NCBI GenBank assembly: GCA_021904315.1
Contig: CM038914.1
Location: forward strand, 6,572,001-6,636,000
Source of the DNA: Sphagnum magellanicum
Taxonomy: Eukaryota > Streptophyta > Sphagnopsida > Sphagnales > Sphagnaceae
DNA length: 64,000 nucleotides
Direction: 5' to 3'
Shown here: in pieces, positions 1-12,659 of the stretch
Layout of the letters: each line of letters starts with the position of its first letter
How positions within the stretch are numbered: the first letter of the stretch is position 1
Translations under genes and position numbers: made by a program
The notes under the pieces: model-generated
Told to the model about the DNA's origin: nothing
Databases searched by the model: none
What the model saw: the letters and a program-made list of their open reading frames with translations, nothing else

Positions 1-334
1 AATGAGGAGATTACAACATATCTATTTCAGGAAGGTCCAAAGTTTTATATTTATCTTTTTGTTTTGTGATGGGCCAATCAAAGATGCCCATCCCAAAACA
101 AAAAATTAAGAAAAAAAAAAAAAAACTTTCGGGGTTTCTCACACCTATTTAATAGTCACAATATGCCACTTTGTTAAAGTACCTCAACAAAGTCTTTAAC
201 ACATTTCATTCCACTTCACAACCAAGGCCCACACATAAATGATTTCTAAATTTCCAAGGGAAGGCATTTGGATGTGTTTTGAGGGCTCTCAGCATTTCCA
301 TGGTCCCTCACCATAGTGTAAAGGGGGCCAAACC

Positions 335-420
335 TTCCTGAGAAATGATCATCATTATTTCTACATCTTTTTAGGTATGATAGCCACTTTGGCTACAAAC
401 AAAAATTCTTAAGAAAAACA
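335..420. repeat. Dispersed repeat copy A (pair with 43320-43402)
   Basis: The phrase around 'ttctacatctt', then 'atgat', 'ccactt' and 'ggctac', followed by 'ttcttaag' and an A-rich tail, occurs in the same order here and at 43320-43402. The copies differ by scattered substitutions and small indels, as expected for an old dispersed element. The family is not identified. Confidence 0.55.
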
Positions 421-3312
421 CTATTAATAATTAGGTAGCTGAAAAATCAGCAGAGGAAATTATACACTTGGTTACACACTTGAGTTGATGTCTAATTAAC
501 TCCAGCGGTCCAAAATTGTACAGTTATTTTCCTACAATTTTTCTTATTGAGTTTGTTGTTGCAAATCAAGCTTTGAGAATGTTTGGAATTAATCTTTGCT
601 TTGGTGACATGCTTAAATGTATTCAGCATAGTTTGGGCTCCTAGGAAACAATTGAAGTACTTGAGAGAAACAATGATTCTAAAGGTAAAGTGATGTTTCA
701 TTTGTTGCCTAGCTCTCCATTGTTAATTTTTAAAAAAAAATTGATTCTAACAAACATGATTTAATGATATATATACAATCTTAGGGGATTTTCCTTTACC
801 ATGTTAAGGACCAAGTACCAACATCTCATGGACTAAAACTTCATGTATAAATTCACACATGAATACACATGTAAACTGATGTATAACCCTCAACTATCTA
901 GACATTACATTGCTAAAGAATTTAAGAATTGGTTGTATGTGGTTCAATAAAGGGCTCCTTCTCAAGAGATTAGGGGCCTTCAGGAACCAACAAGAACTTG
1001 CAATGTTGTTCATTGTTTAAAAGGAATTTTCGACCAGCTTGACATTTTCCAGCATTTTGATCCTAAAGATGGCACATCTCACTCACTCTACCTTCTTGAA
1101 TGATTTCATATCTTAAATTTCATTGCAATACATATGTTGAATTGTAAAAGTATGAATGCACAACTCAAGATAAAGAGAATTTCTAATTTCATTCATTGGG
1201 AAAAAAATTTGAATTTCATAGGTGGGATGTGAGTTTTTTAAAAATTAATTCTAATTTTGGTTGTTGGAAAACTCAAACTTTTAGAACTCATATTTTGATC
1301 ATCCAATCAAAACTAACCACACCGTCTTATTGTTGCCTATCATACGATTCTTGTAATTACATGGGTTCTTTATAAATTCATTGCATTTTGAAGTCCTTAA
1401 AATATCAAATAGGACCAATTTCCAAACCTCTTGTTCTTTCAATTAAAATTGACATATTTGTAGCAAAGTACATGTGTGTGTGTTTGAAGGTTCATATTTT
1501 TGCAAATTGTCATGTGACCTTGAAATAGCAAGTAAACATCAATTGTAACACATTGATATTCTCTGCAGCATTTTCTTTGCCCGAAATAAGATCTGACAAA
1601 TATGAACCATTTAAATACCCTTTGAGCTCAAATTCGCAAGTTACTTTAACCTTCAAATATGCCTCTATTAAGGGTATGAATAATATTCAGCAATCATCAA
1701 TTGTTGCAAACTTGTAATAAAATTGGTGTAAAATATCAAGGTACAATTTTTAGTAATTTTTTCGATGCCAATGTCAATGGATGAAATTAGGTCAACATGG
1801 ACGAAAATTCTCAATACACAATGTCAATGTTTACTGAATTTCAAATAGTTCTTTATGATGCTTTTGGTTACAAGCTGTTCATTTTATTGTCAAGATATTG
1901 GAAAAAATCTTACAATTGATTTCTTCCTAGTATGGTGGTATGTAGATGAAGGAGGCTGGCATGGGGGATGCCATCTTATTTTGGGCAAAGAAATTTACCT
2001 TCTTTTTAAATTCATTTTTTGTTATCTAAATGTGGAGTTCTTTCTTCATGTGGGTTTATAAAGTACAAACAAGGGTTTGGAAATTATATAAAAAAGTTTG
2101 ATACTATTTTCCTTTTCCATTCCTTTGTTTCAACCTTGGAAAAACTCATTTAGGAGGGATATTCATGGATTTTATGTTGCCCACCAAATCCACATAGATA
2201 TACATGTGATGGTGGGGACAAAGCCAATGTGCTGAAGAATCTTCTTCTTGGCCCAGCATGGTACAACAAGCCTTTCCCCAAGGTGGGCCAAAATCATAAT
2301 GGATTGCAGCATTATTAGTTGATGGGTTGTGCTGATTGTTGTCCCCAGTAAACAATTCAGTACTCAGGAGTCAGTGTCTGGGAAATGATCATTGGTATCA
2401 GTGGATGATTTGTAATGAAGGCCATAATGGGTTGGTGTTGCGAGAATGGATGGAGATTTTTGTCCTCCTTCCAAATCATTTTTGGGGGAAGGGGTGGATC
2501 TTGTTGCAATTTTGTTGTTTGTTGTTATCTTATTTGAGATTGGTTTTGTTCACACTAGATTTCTCTCTTTTGACCATGTTTCATTCCTTAGACTTCTCCC
2601 GCAAAAAAGTTCAGCCCAAAATTTTCAAGTTTTTAGCCAATATCTGGTTGTTCATGATTGGTTCACCAATGAAAATTTTGGGTTGAAAATTTGGGCAACC
2701 TAGTCTAGTTATCTCCTAGTTCTGTGGAGTGTGTAGAGTTATGTAATGGGAAGTGAGGTTTAAGGGATGTTGTGGTGGTTGGATTTGTGTGTGTTTCTAA
2801 GGAGCTGAATTTGGGAAATAATCTAAAAATCGCAATGAGAGATGTTTCAACAGATTGAACTGGATTTAAGTCAATAACCTTGATGAGCTGGAGATCTTAC
2901 AACAAATGCTGCAACAAAAACAGTTCTCAGGGAGGGAAAATTCAGATGTGAAATTCATCTAATTGTGACAATTATTCTGTTGATTGCAAGCTATCTGTTA
3001 ACAGTTACAACCTTGTGCTGGTTTTTGTTGTGTGGAATACAAAGGCTTGCTGCAAGAGATGTCAAAGACAGGCAATTTAAGAAGACACTGATAGCTTAAA
3101 TTTCCAACAAATGTGTCATGGGTTTAGTATTTATTGTAGTAGAGTATTACTTTTTTTTGTAATTGTTATTTGTTGTTGGAAACTTGTTCAGAGTAAACAA
3201 GGGTTTAGCTTTTTCAGGTTTTGGGAGTTTATTTTCAGAGAGAGTCTCTAGAGTCTTATCTTTGGTGTTATGAGATTTGAAAGAACACAATTATATGTGG
3301 ATGCGTTGACGT

Positions 3313-3608
3313 GTGTGACTTTGTTAGTTTCAATACTGATTGGGCACTGGTCCGGTAGCACATTACAAAATGGCCAAGAAAGCACAAGTCATATTAGCCT
3401 CACTATTGTTCTTGTGCTAGTTTATGAGCATTGTTTTCTTCCTTGCACTCAATGCATGCTTTAATGTTTGTGACTTCGTTAGTTTCAATACTGTTTGGCA
3501 CTGGTCCAGTAGCACATTACAAATGGATCATGAAGGCACAAGTCGTAACAGCCTCCCTATTGTTCTTGTGCTCGTTTACAAGCACTGTTTTCTTCCTTGC
3601 GCTCAATG
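3313..3608 (+). repeat. Two-copy direct duplication, about 153 bp period
   Basis: Two consecutive units both run from a 'gtgactt-gttagtttcaatactg' segment, through 'cactggtc-gtagcacattacaaa', to 'attgttcttgtgct' and 'ttttcttccttgc-ctcaatg'. The second unit is open in one frame and would encode a hydrophobic stretch ending near FFLALNG. The first unit carries a one-base frame change and a stop relative to the second. This looks like a decayed duplicated coding fragment, but no family was recognised. Confidence 0.6.
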
Positions 3609-5441
3609 GGGATGTGCCAGTTTTTTCTGAGCACCTGGAAGTCAGCAGAGGCATGTTCATAAATAGCTGATCCAAAGTGGTTCCAAAACTGATGCAATTG
3701 TGAATACAAAAGCCTGAACAACATGTCCACCAAAATGCCTGAACATAGAGGATGCCCAGGGATTTGGAGACAAACAAAGAGAAAAGATTATAATATTTCA
3801 TCACCTGCCACCAGTGACATCTGGGATCAATTAACTTTGAGATTCACATCTTGAATCCTAAATCTACTCTAAAAATCCTTGTGGATCTCCCACCACATCC
3901 ACTCACTATTTGCATGCAAACAAACCTTCAACATCAACCCTATTTGTGAAAGCCTTTAGTCCTATTTTCGATTGACCTTGTGTTTTGGGCTGTTATTCTG
4001 TCCCCCTTTGAGAAGGTTCAATGGGAGCAACATGTGGATATTGTTGGAATTTGTGCTAATAACTTGAGTCTCTTTTGACCCTTTCTCACACACACAAAAA
4101 ATGTCTCATCATTCCCAAAGTTTCACCTTTGTAAGTAAACTTATCAGGGATGGACTGTTGAAGTCAGATTCATATTTTCATGGAGTTATCAACAAGTGTG
4201 ATCCAGATAACAACTGGAATCACATTAATAGCAGCAATTCTCACTGCAGGTTATGTTTGCCTTGTAGTCTAAAAGAGCGGGTTTCTCACCATCAGATATG
4301 CTTGGAATTGTACATAATGGATGGAGTAAAAAGCTATGATATCTGAATCTAACCACATACATAACCTTCTTGATTCATGACTCAGTTTTTGCCTGCCGCC
4401 CTATTGCTCAAGGTGTTTTCAAGTGGTGATGGCATCCATCAAAAAAGGCCGTTTACATTGATTGGGGGCTAGGCTTTCCAAGCTGACAACTTTAGCATCA
4501 TTTCAATGTTTTTAGTTTGTGTGAGAATACAATAGCAAAGCAAAAAAAGACTTTCTGCACATCTTGCATGTCATGTTTTGTGTGAATGACTTGATATTCA
4601 CAAGGTCTCATGCAGTGTAGATTATAAGTCCACTTGAATGTGTAGCAATAATCCTTTGGATCTATAAGATACTCACAATTTCTCTTCCTGAGCAATTATA
4701 TCAGTGTGATCTCTCATCTCTGCTTCGAATGCCAATGTGCCAAACTACCTGTGGTTTGTCTGTGGCCGAGGTACTATGCAAGTGAAAATTTCCAGAATGC
4801 TCCATGCTGTCTGAATGTCTATCAAAACTGGTTGTGATCAATTTCTTCATGTACATCACTCTGCCTAAGTCATCTCCTTTGGGTTCCATTTGAGTATTTT
4901 TCTTGCATACTCCATCAAATATGCTTCATCTTTCTGGCTATTTGGTTCCAGCCAAATGAATATTCCTTGCTAATTAAATCAGTTTCATCCCTGACACTGT
5001 TGTCAATTCATAAGTACCTGAACATCAACTAGACTTTTGATTTCGTCCAGTTGAAGTCAAACATTTCATCTGCAGACACAAATGAAAGTGAGTGGATGGC
5101 AAAGTTTCCCATATAGCTTCTTCAGTGTTTCTCTATGCGTTCTGACAAACTTAGCAAGCACCACCATTGCAGTAGCATAAGAATTGCTAGATCCATCTCT
5201 GCTAGAGCATCTCATGATGTAATGTAATTGTATATCTCATATGTGGACTATGCATACAATGTAGGATCTAGGGCTTAAGTAAATACCTCTGTCAGAATTT
5301 GCTTCTCATGATTTAGTTTCACATCTGAACTTTCTCCTCCTCTCCAGCAAGTGAGTGAGACACTCTTTCCCTCTACATTGCATAATATGCTTCAAGGATT
5401 GTAAAATCTCTTCAAAGGTCTCAAAGCTGTCTCAAATATCT

Positions 5442-8400
5442 CTATGATTGCACTGCAATCAAGTCTCCCCTCTTCTCTGACTGATGTCCAACAGCTGAAT
5501 GGTGACTCACATTCACATGTACATTGCCGGCTTCCAAGTGAATATTTGTTCTTTGATGACAGTCTTTTCCTGAGCTACCTAAGTCCTGTGTTTTCTCAAT
5601 TGTGAGATGGCTGTTCAAGCCAGATTCATGAACAGCACCTTGCCTATACTTTTCAATGAAACTGAACTCATGACTACCTTGTAGTTGACGAGACTTTTCA
5701 TTCTCAATCTCTTCAAGAAACTGTTCAGAAAAAGTCCACCTTTGTTTTGTAGGGCTCTCTCCTTGTTCTGATGCACTGGATGGCTCTTCATCTGTTCCTG
5801 CTCTCTCTTGTTGTAATGTGAGGGTCTTACCTATGTCAAAAGACTCAGTTCTTCTTGTTAGAATTGCATCAAGTTTGCATTGGTCACCTGCTCTTATCCC
5901 TCTTCTATCAATAGCTTGTGCCACTGATGCTGCATTTCCTACATTCAAGCCCATGGGTGGTGGTGGTGGTGGTGGTGGTGGCAATTGCTTGTTTCCATTG
6001 CTTGTCCTTGATGGGGATACATGGTCACAATCACTTCTGCATATAGAGGAAGAAGAATGGGTGCAAGAAATGTGGTCATGATGATGATCCTTGCAGTTTC
6101 TGCTGGAAGTGGATGAGTGATGTCTTCCTCCATGGTCTCCAGTATGACCACAAGGAGCTGGGCTTGAATCTTTGATCTTTTGCACTGGACTTGTTTGTGA
6201 TCTACAGCAAGCCAGCATTCGAAAGACCTTGACAAGCTCCACACCAAGAGCACCACACTTGCTGTCTGCCATAGCTGCTCCAGATATTGCAGACTGCAAT
6301 CCCAGCATGATCTGCACAATTTTCTTGTCCAACAGACTGTCCAAAACCACAAGCATCTCAAATGTAAGAGTTTCAGCCTGTTTGTTTGTTCACAAGGAGG
6401 TCACCACTTATAACTCTACAAAAATATATTTGAACTCATTCTTTGATTGGATGACATTGTAGGATACAAAAATCATACCGGAAATTTGAAAAGGTTGCAG
6501 ATGCCACATGCTCAATCCGGCTCTCTAGTATAACAACTTTGGAATCAAATTTGGACTCTGTTGTAGGAAGATCTGTGCTTGCCACTAACACATCATTGTG
6601 CTTCTCCGATGCCAAAAATTCCACTTGTCTGCAATGTAATTATTACTTGTCATTCACTTTTGTGTTTGTTAGCAGAGGAATGAACTGCAAATGCTAACAG
6701 TTTCACGTTGAAGATGATGAAAGCACTGATGCTTCAGATGGTGATAGTGGTGAGGTGCATGGTGATATGAGAAAAAAAGATGTTATCTTCTTTGAAGTTG
6801 AGGATTTTCAAGGAAATGCAGAGTTGTAGATGGGGCAAAGTTGTAGACCTTTGCAAAGCCTCAACAGTTTGGCTCAAGTTTCCCACAGATTCCACATTGC
6901 TGTCTTTGGTTTCATTTGCAGGAATTTCATTAGCATGCTTCAAATCAACACTAGAGCTCCAGTTAGTGCACCCCACAACCATCTCAAGCCTGTTCATGCG
7001 ATTTGACAAAGCTTCTTGTGCCTGCACAAATCAGAGGTGATCAATTGAATCTCAACAAGTTGTAGCAAAGATTGAAGGACACAAAAGGTTGATCAACAAG
7101 GAGATCAACAAAATCATCAAGCATTGTAACAAATATTTGCAACAAAATATGTAGTTGAAGACTACCTGGCAATGAGCAAGGTTATCATTCTCAACCTGCT
7201 CAAGAATGTTGCGGAGCTCTGGTCCAAATTGTGTTAAGACAGAGCTTGCCATCAAATCTTTGAGCCCTTGCACCTTCAACTCTGCAACCTGTGCCATCTG
7301 CTGCAGGAGGTTTTCATCACAATAGATTGCTCGGATCTTCTCATCAGTTTGCTCCAATTTAAAAGAGAGTTCGCTGATGATACATGCAGCTGCTTCGTAC
7401 TTTGGAAACCAAATGGCAGCTGTATTTGCAAGCTCACAAGTGCTGGAACGCACTTCATCGCATGAATGAACCAAGTCAATCTGCACGCCTTCCAACTTCT
7501 TGATTCTCCTCACAATGTCTGATTGATCAACCACTGAATCATTTATACTTTTCTCCAGCATGTGCATCACCTTCAAGAAGCAAGTTTTGATGAGCATTCA
7601 ACTTATCTTTAATCTCAAACTTTATGCAAACTATCTGGATATGAAGTGATGATGATCTACAAACTAAATCAGAAAGTTTCCTTGTATTGTGATGTCTTAG
7701 ATTTCTTAGATGAGAAAGAACCAGTGCTGACCTGATTGAGCTGGTTGAGCTCAACCTTCCATTCTCTCTCTTGCCGTTCAAGCTCTTGCTGCATAGCAAT
7801 CAGGTGCTGCTTCTTCTCTATATTCAGATGATTTTGTGATTCTTGTATTTGTTCCACTGTTTGTGAGAGAGTGTTGAGGCTGTCCTCCATCTGTATGTCC
7901 TCCATTTTACAAATTTTAGAAAAGCTTGCAATTTTAAAGTGTGCAGAACATCTTTCATTTCTTGGCATAGATGGTGATGGTTTTTTACCTTGGAAATGTT
8001 GCAAGACTTCTTGTGCTCAGGGATTTGATGACTTGCAGTCATCAGATTAGGACCTGCAAGAGATTGTTGCATGAGTGTGGAAGACAATTGGCTCTTTACT
8101 TCCTGAAGATCATGACTGATTTCTTTGGCTTTGGCAACCTCAGCATTCATTGCCATTTGCCAGCCAGCAATGGCAAGCTCAAGTTCATTGCTGAAGCGGT
8201 TTCTGGCTTCCTGGCTGTGTTGTATTGCCAATTGTCTCTCACACACCATGCCATCCTTCTCTCTCTCCAAACGCTCCTGCATACATCATGAGTGTTGCAC
8301 ACATGATCTTCTTACTTACAGTTACTCAAGGATGGTTTTCTTCAGATGATTCAAGTGATAAAAATTCATGTGATGAAGATGAATGGTACCTGCAGCTGCA

Positions 8401-11400
8401 AACTCAGCCTCTGAGTTTTTGCCATTTCTGAGTTGAAGGAGCCAAGAATGTCAGCCAATACTTGTCCAGCCTGATTTGCAGATGCAGCAGCCTCTGATGC
8501 AGCAAGTGACGCCACATGTTTTTCTTTGTGAACAACAGACATTGCAGTCATGATCTTTGAGCTCTCTCTCTCTAGAAACTGTTGCAACTTGTGGTTTTTG
8601 TTTTGTGCTTCTGCAATAGCAATCTGTGAGCATTCTTTCACCTTGGCAAGCTCCTTGCTCACTTTGATGGCCTCAGCAGCAGCAGCTGCTGCCATGTCTC
8701 TCTCAATTGCCAGATTCTCCTGGATCACAATAGTGCAAGTGTGGTTTCACAGTCAGAAGGCATGTACTTTGCACCCATAATTCTAATATATCAATAAATG
8801 GAACACCTTTAATCTGAGGAACATAATCATGTGGAATCCAACCTGCAGCTGCAGGCTGTTTGAACGTGCATTTGCCATTTCAATACTGAAAGATCCGAGC
8901 ATTTCATTAAGGATGTTGCTTGCTTTTCTTGATGACATAGTGGCTTCTGCAGCTGCCATTGCTGCCACTTCCTTATGTTTTTCTACAACTGACAAAGCTC
9001 TTGCCAGATCATCTAGACCTTCCTGCTCATCACCAACAATCGAACTATTCTATTTGACATCAGAATAAATTATGTGATGGATGCAAATTTCACAATCTTG
9101 AGCAATCATCATCAGGTCATGGTTTTATGGGATGATGCACAAGAGAAAATCCAAAGAGTTTGACAAGGGGTTTTGTTGTTGTTGTATACCTCTGCAACAC
9201 CTAGTTCAGTCTTCAAGTCTTTCACTTCTTGCTTGATCGAATGTGTCATTGCCAACATTTTCTCTTGTGAATTTTTCAAGCACTTCTGCACCTCTGCTTT
9301 GACCATGCTTATCATTTCACATCTGTTGTTGGTGCAGGCTTCTTTCATTTGGCAATGAATGGATCCACTCTCCCTCTCAAGTGTCTGTTGAAGAATGTGT
9401 CTTTCTGTCTCCACTATTTCTGCCATCTCACTTCTCATATTCTCCATGAGATTGTCCAAAAGCACCTGAAACATCCCACCAAACTTGCAGGAAAAAAAAA
9501 TCAGACCTCAAGAAGAGTGTCACACTTGAATAGACTATTGAGGTCTTAAATCCTTCTTCTTCTTCTTGCATTGTCCAACCTGAAGACTTTGTTCATGGGG
9601 TTGAAGCTGAAAAGGGAAGTATGTGATGCAACTTACTTGTGGTGGAACAGATGATCCAAGTTCCTCTTTTGAGGAATCCTTCTCTTGGTGCTCATGCTGC
9701 TGAAATTGTTTCCATTGCTCTTCCAGTTTGTCTATGTGGTCATTGCAACTAAGCTTCACATTGAATAGATCAGCATGCACCTCCTCCAATCCTCCTAGAT
9801 AGAGGTGTGAAAGACTCTCAACTTTCTCCATTCTTAGAAGTCTCTCCTGGACACCAACTACATGTGACATGCCTCTTTCCCTCTCCAGTTCTTCAGTGTC
9901 CTCTTGCATCTTTTCTGCAAGCTTTCTTACATTCTCAAGTTCCATCTGAGAAGAGCAAACGAGATTTCAATCACACAGCCAAAAAATTACTCATTCTCTG
10001 CATCCCCTCTGCAAAATACATGATCAGGTTGCAGGTTTAGACTCTACATCCAGGGGTGCAATTCACAAGGATGTAATAGCAATTTCAGCTGCATGCATCC
10101 TTACCTTCACTGCCTTTTCAACTTTCTTGAAATCTTTTACATCAAGCTTCAAATCAGTGCCTTCATATTTGAGCTTCTCCACTGCCTGCCATAAATTTTC
10201 CCTCTCTAATTCAGACTTCATCTGCAGGGCAGATCACCTTTCACATGCAATGAATTTGATCATGCAATCCAGTCAAAGCTTTGGCATTTGCATCAGAACA
10301 AGGTTATGGTTGTGTAGAAGTGAGATTGGTCATGAGCAGACCTACCTGATTGTCATTGCCTTTGAACGATTGCAGCTGCCTGCGCAGAAATCCATTTTCT
10401 GATTTGAGAATGTCTTGCTCACGGTTAGCATTCTCCTTTGCTATCTTGGCAACTTTGGTCAGGTGATTCACATGTTCTTGCAAATGGTCTCTGCCTTTAG
10501 TCAGAGATTCTACCTCACTCCACAAAAGGCGCATGTTGCTCTTCATCTCAGACATGACAATGTCCTTCTTGTTCAGTATTTTCTCTATCCTCTCGTCCAC
10601 CAGTGCCTCTACCTGATGACTTATGAATTGGTTTAACCTAAGCTAGACTGCATTCTAGAAACATGATTCTACATACTGCAAAACATGAGATTCCTGTCTG
10701 TAGAGCCCACCCAGAGACTTGATGCCTTGTTGTCATGCAGTGAACAACCAAAATGCTTTGAAAAGGAAATAAGCTTAAACCTGTTGCTTCTCTTCACTTG
10801 CTCTCTCTGCTGCATCCATCAAACCCCCAAGCCTGCCTTTGAATTCACTGCGAATGCTGTGTTTTGCATCTGCAATTGCATACTCTTGTTCCCTTCTCAA
10901 GCTTTCCAACTCATTCTTCAATACTTCCATGTGAGTTCGCCAACCCTCACTCTCCACTTCAATTCTGCTCTTGAATCCTTCCACTGAACCTTTGAGTTCA
11001 CCCATCAGTCTCTGCGTGTGCGCTATCTTCTCATCATAGTCATCCTTGATGCAACTCTGCAACTTGATGTTGTTAGAATCATTGACATCATGAAATGAAC
11101 ATCAGAAGATCGATTCATGTGTCTCTCTCACTTTCTCCTCACCTTGATCGACAACACATACATTCATTTCTTATGATTCAATATCAAGAAGCATGAAGAA
11201 ATTGAGGAAAAGGTTTCAAGAGTGCAGTGCTTGCCCCAATCTTCCAATTGTTCAAACTGTGTCGGCTCTGACCACCATATGTTGAGAGAAGGAACTTCTG
11301 GCAAGCTTTTCTGGTTCGATTGACTTCCTTCTCGTTTTCTTCTTCTTCTTCTTCTTCTTGTGGATGCCCAACAACCACAGCAGCAGCACAAGCTCCTCCT

Positions 11401-12602
11401 CCAGGAATCACACCTAATTGCTGATTATCTATATCTGCCAGATCACATTTAATAGTTGATTCTGGTAGAGGAGCTCTGGCGACATATTGATTGCAATAAA
11501 CCTTGAACTGACTGTTGCATGGAGGACCTAGTGGAGGAGAAATTTGCTGAGGATTGTAGTTTAGTATATGTGGTGGTGGTGTGGGCAATATAATCACAGT
11601 GGAATTCAGAGAAGAAAGATCAGCAAACTCATGATCCTTTGACTGTTTACTGTCAAACTCTGTTGAAGTACATAAGGAACTAATTCCCTGTAGAGGGTGA
11701 TGATGGAGTAGAGGGTACAGAGGAGTGCAATGCTCTGCTGCAGTGAGAGTTGTTGCTTCTTTGTGCAAATTCTGGCTGCTGTCCATGGAAGGAGAAGAAG
11801 GGAGAGAGGATAGAGTAGTGCATGCAGATGAATCTGAAGCTGAGGTTCTAATGATCCTGCGAGTCTTCAACTTCTTGTGTCGACTTTTTCTTGCTATGGC
11901 TTCCTCCCAAAGAAAATGTCTGCCATGGGGACAACATCTATTTCCTCTTCTTAATCTTGAAGCAAGTTTCAAAGAGGAGGAAGCTCCAATATTTTTATCC
12001 TCACCACTACCATCACCTGGACCACCTTCCAATAGATGCCGTGACTCCTCTCTGTCTGCTAATGTGCTGGACTGTGTTGTCTGGCTTGTTGGCGGCTGTG
12101 TTGGAACTACGTCCAGGGCTAAACTGTTTGTTGGAACCACATCCAGTTGCCTCTTCATACTCTTTGCCATTCCTTCAACTTCCACTTCTCTCTTCTTGGT
12201 GTCCTCAGCTTTCTCTTTCAACATCTGCATCTGAAGCCGGAATCTTTGACAATCTTCCTTCACTCCTTGTACACCCTTTGATATATATGTTCCAATTGCA
12301 TCTCTCCCTGGATTGTTGTCCACACTCATGTCCATTTCCTTTTCAATCTTTTGAGCCCCAGTTTGAAGCTTCAAAGATGATGATGAGGTTGATGACACCT
12401 CTTGTAAGTTTCTTTGAGATTCAAATGCAGCTCTTGTCTCCACTGTTGTTGCCTGCTCAAGCACATTGTGACCTTGATTGCCTCTTGAAGAAGGGCTTTG
12501 TTGCTCACACATCCAAGAATTTGGTTCCAAGCTTTTCAGCAACTTCTGCTGCTTTGCCTTCATTTCTGAATCTTCTCCAGGAGACCTTTCTTCTACAGAC
12601 AT
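5442..12602 (-). CDS. Large multi-exon coiled-coil protein, unknown family
   Basis: The function is unknown. On the minus strand I trace an exon chain with GT-AG borders and consistent phase: 11056-10781, 10612-10346, 10221-10105, 9945-9637, 9465-9190, 9022-8843, 8719-8390, 8276-7989, 7890-7732, 7570-7166, 7021-6849, 6628-6479, and a last exon from about 6336 (or 6380) to a stop at 5442. The last-exon acceptor is ambiguous: the 6336 site keeps phase, while 6380 adds residues but breaks it. The putative first exon starts at ATG 12602 (MSVEERSPGED) and stays open to 11184; its donor to 11056 is unresolved. Without exon 1 the chain gives about 1,275 residues. Nearly all internal exons are Glu/Lys/Gln/Leu/Ala-rich heptad-like coiled coil, and the carboxyl end has a nine-proline run encoded near 5950-5980. 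I see no motor, kinase or other catalytic motif. A cytoskeletal, centrosomal or meiotic scaffold is possible but is only inference. Confidence 0.78.
5945..5985 (-). repeat. Coding (GGT)n / poly-proline tract
   Basis: A GGT trinucleotide run on the plus strand reads as nine consecutive prolines in the last exon of the coiled-coil gene. Such tracts often bind profilin, SH3 or WW domains and vary in length between alleles. No specific partner can be named. Confidence 0.8.
8390..9022 (-). repeat. Tandem exon duplication inside the coiled-coil gene
   Basis: Exons 9022-8843 and 8719-8390 encode related segments. The pattern is SVV-x-K-x-K-x-V-A, then AA-x-E-A, then LGSF-x-x-EMA, ending in SLQLQ directly at the donor site in both. 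Hand alignment of the last 52 residues gives 27 identities. Both exons are phase 0 at both ends, so one can duplicate without breaking the frame. Confidence 0.8.
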
Positions 12603-12620
12603 CCTGGAATTTTCTCAAAG

Positions 12621-12659
12621 CTAATTCTGTAGCACCACCAGCACAATTTTCACAACCAT
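12621..12659 (-). promoter_or_regulatory. Possible uORF before the coiled-coil gene
   Basis: A minus-strand ATG at 12659 opens a 12-codon frame ending in TAG at 12621, 18 bases before the proposed start at 12602. If the leader is unspliced here it could reduce initiation at the main start. A leader intron could instead remove it, since GT and AG candidates exist nearby. Low certainty. Confidence 0.3.

Larger units (their letters stand above)
1..5441. other. Intergenic, AT-rich, no gene recognised
   Basis: No reading frame here shows a recognisable domain or a consistent exon chain. The stretch is AT-rich with many short poly-A and poly-T runs. It holds a dispersed repeat near 335-420 that recurs near 43320, and a two-copy direct duplication near 3313-3608. 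A 49-codon minus-strand reading frame at 5066-5215 is noted as a finding only. The last few hundred bases probably include the 3' untranslated region of the minus-strand gene that ends at 5442, but no end signal was established. Confidence 0.6.

Noticed and set aside
2336..2703. Overlapping plus-strand frames of 85 and 116 codons
   Set aside because: They overlap in different frames with no recognisable domain or splice partners.
5945..6361. 138-codon minus-strand frame with a poly-His run
   Set aside because: It is the wrong frame of the last coiled-coil exon; the overlapping 304-codon frame continues the coiled-coil style and reaches the stop.
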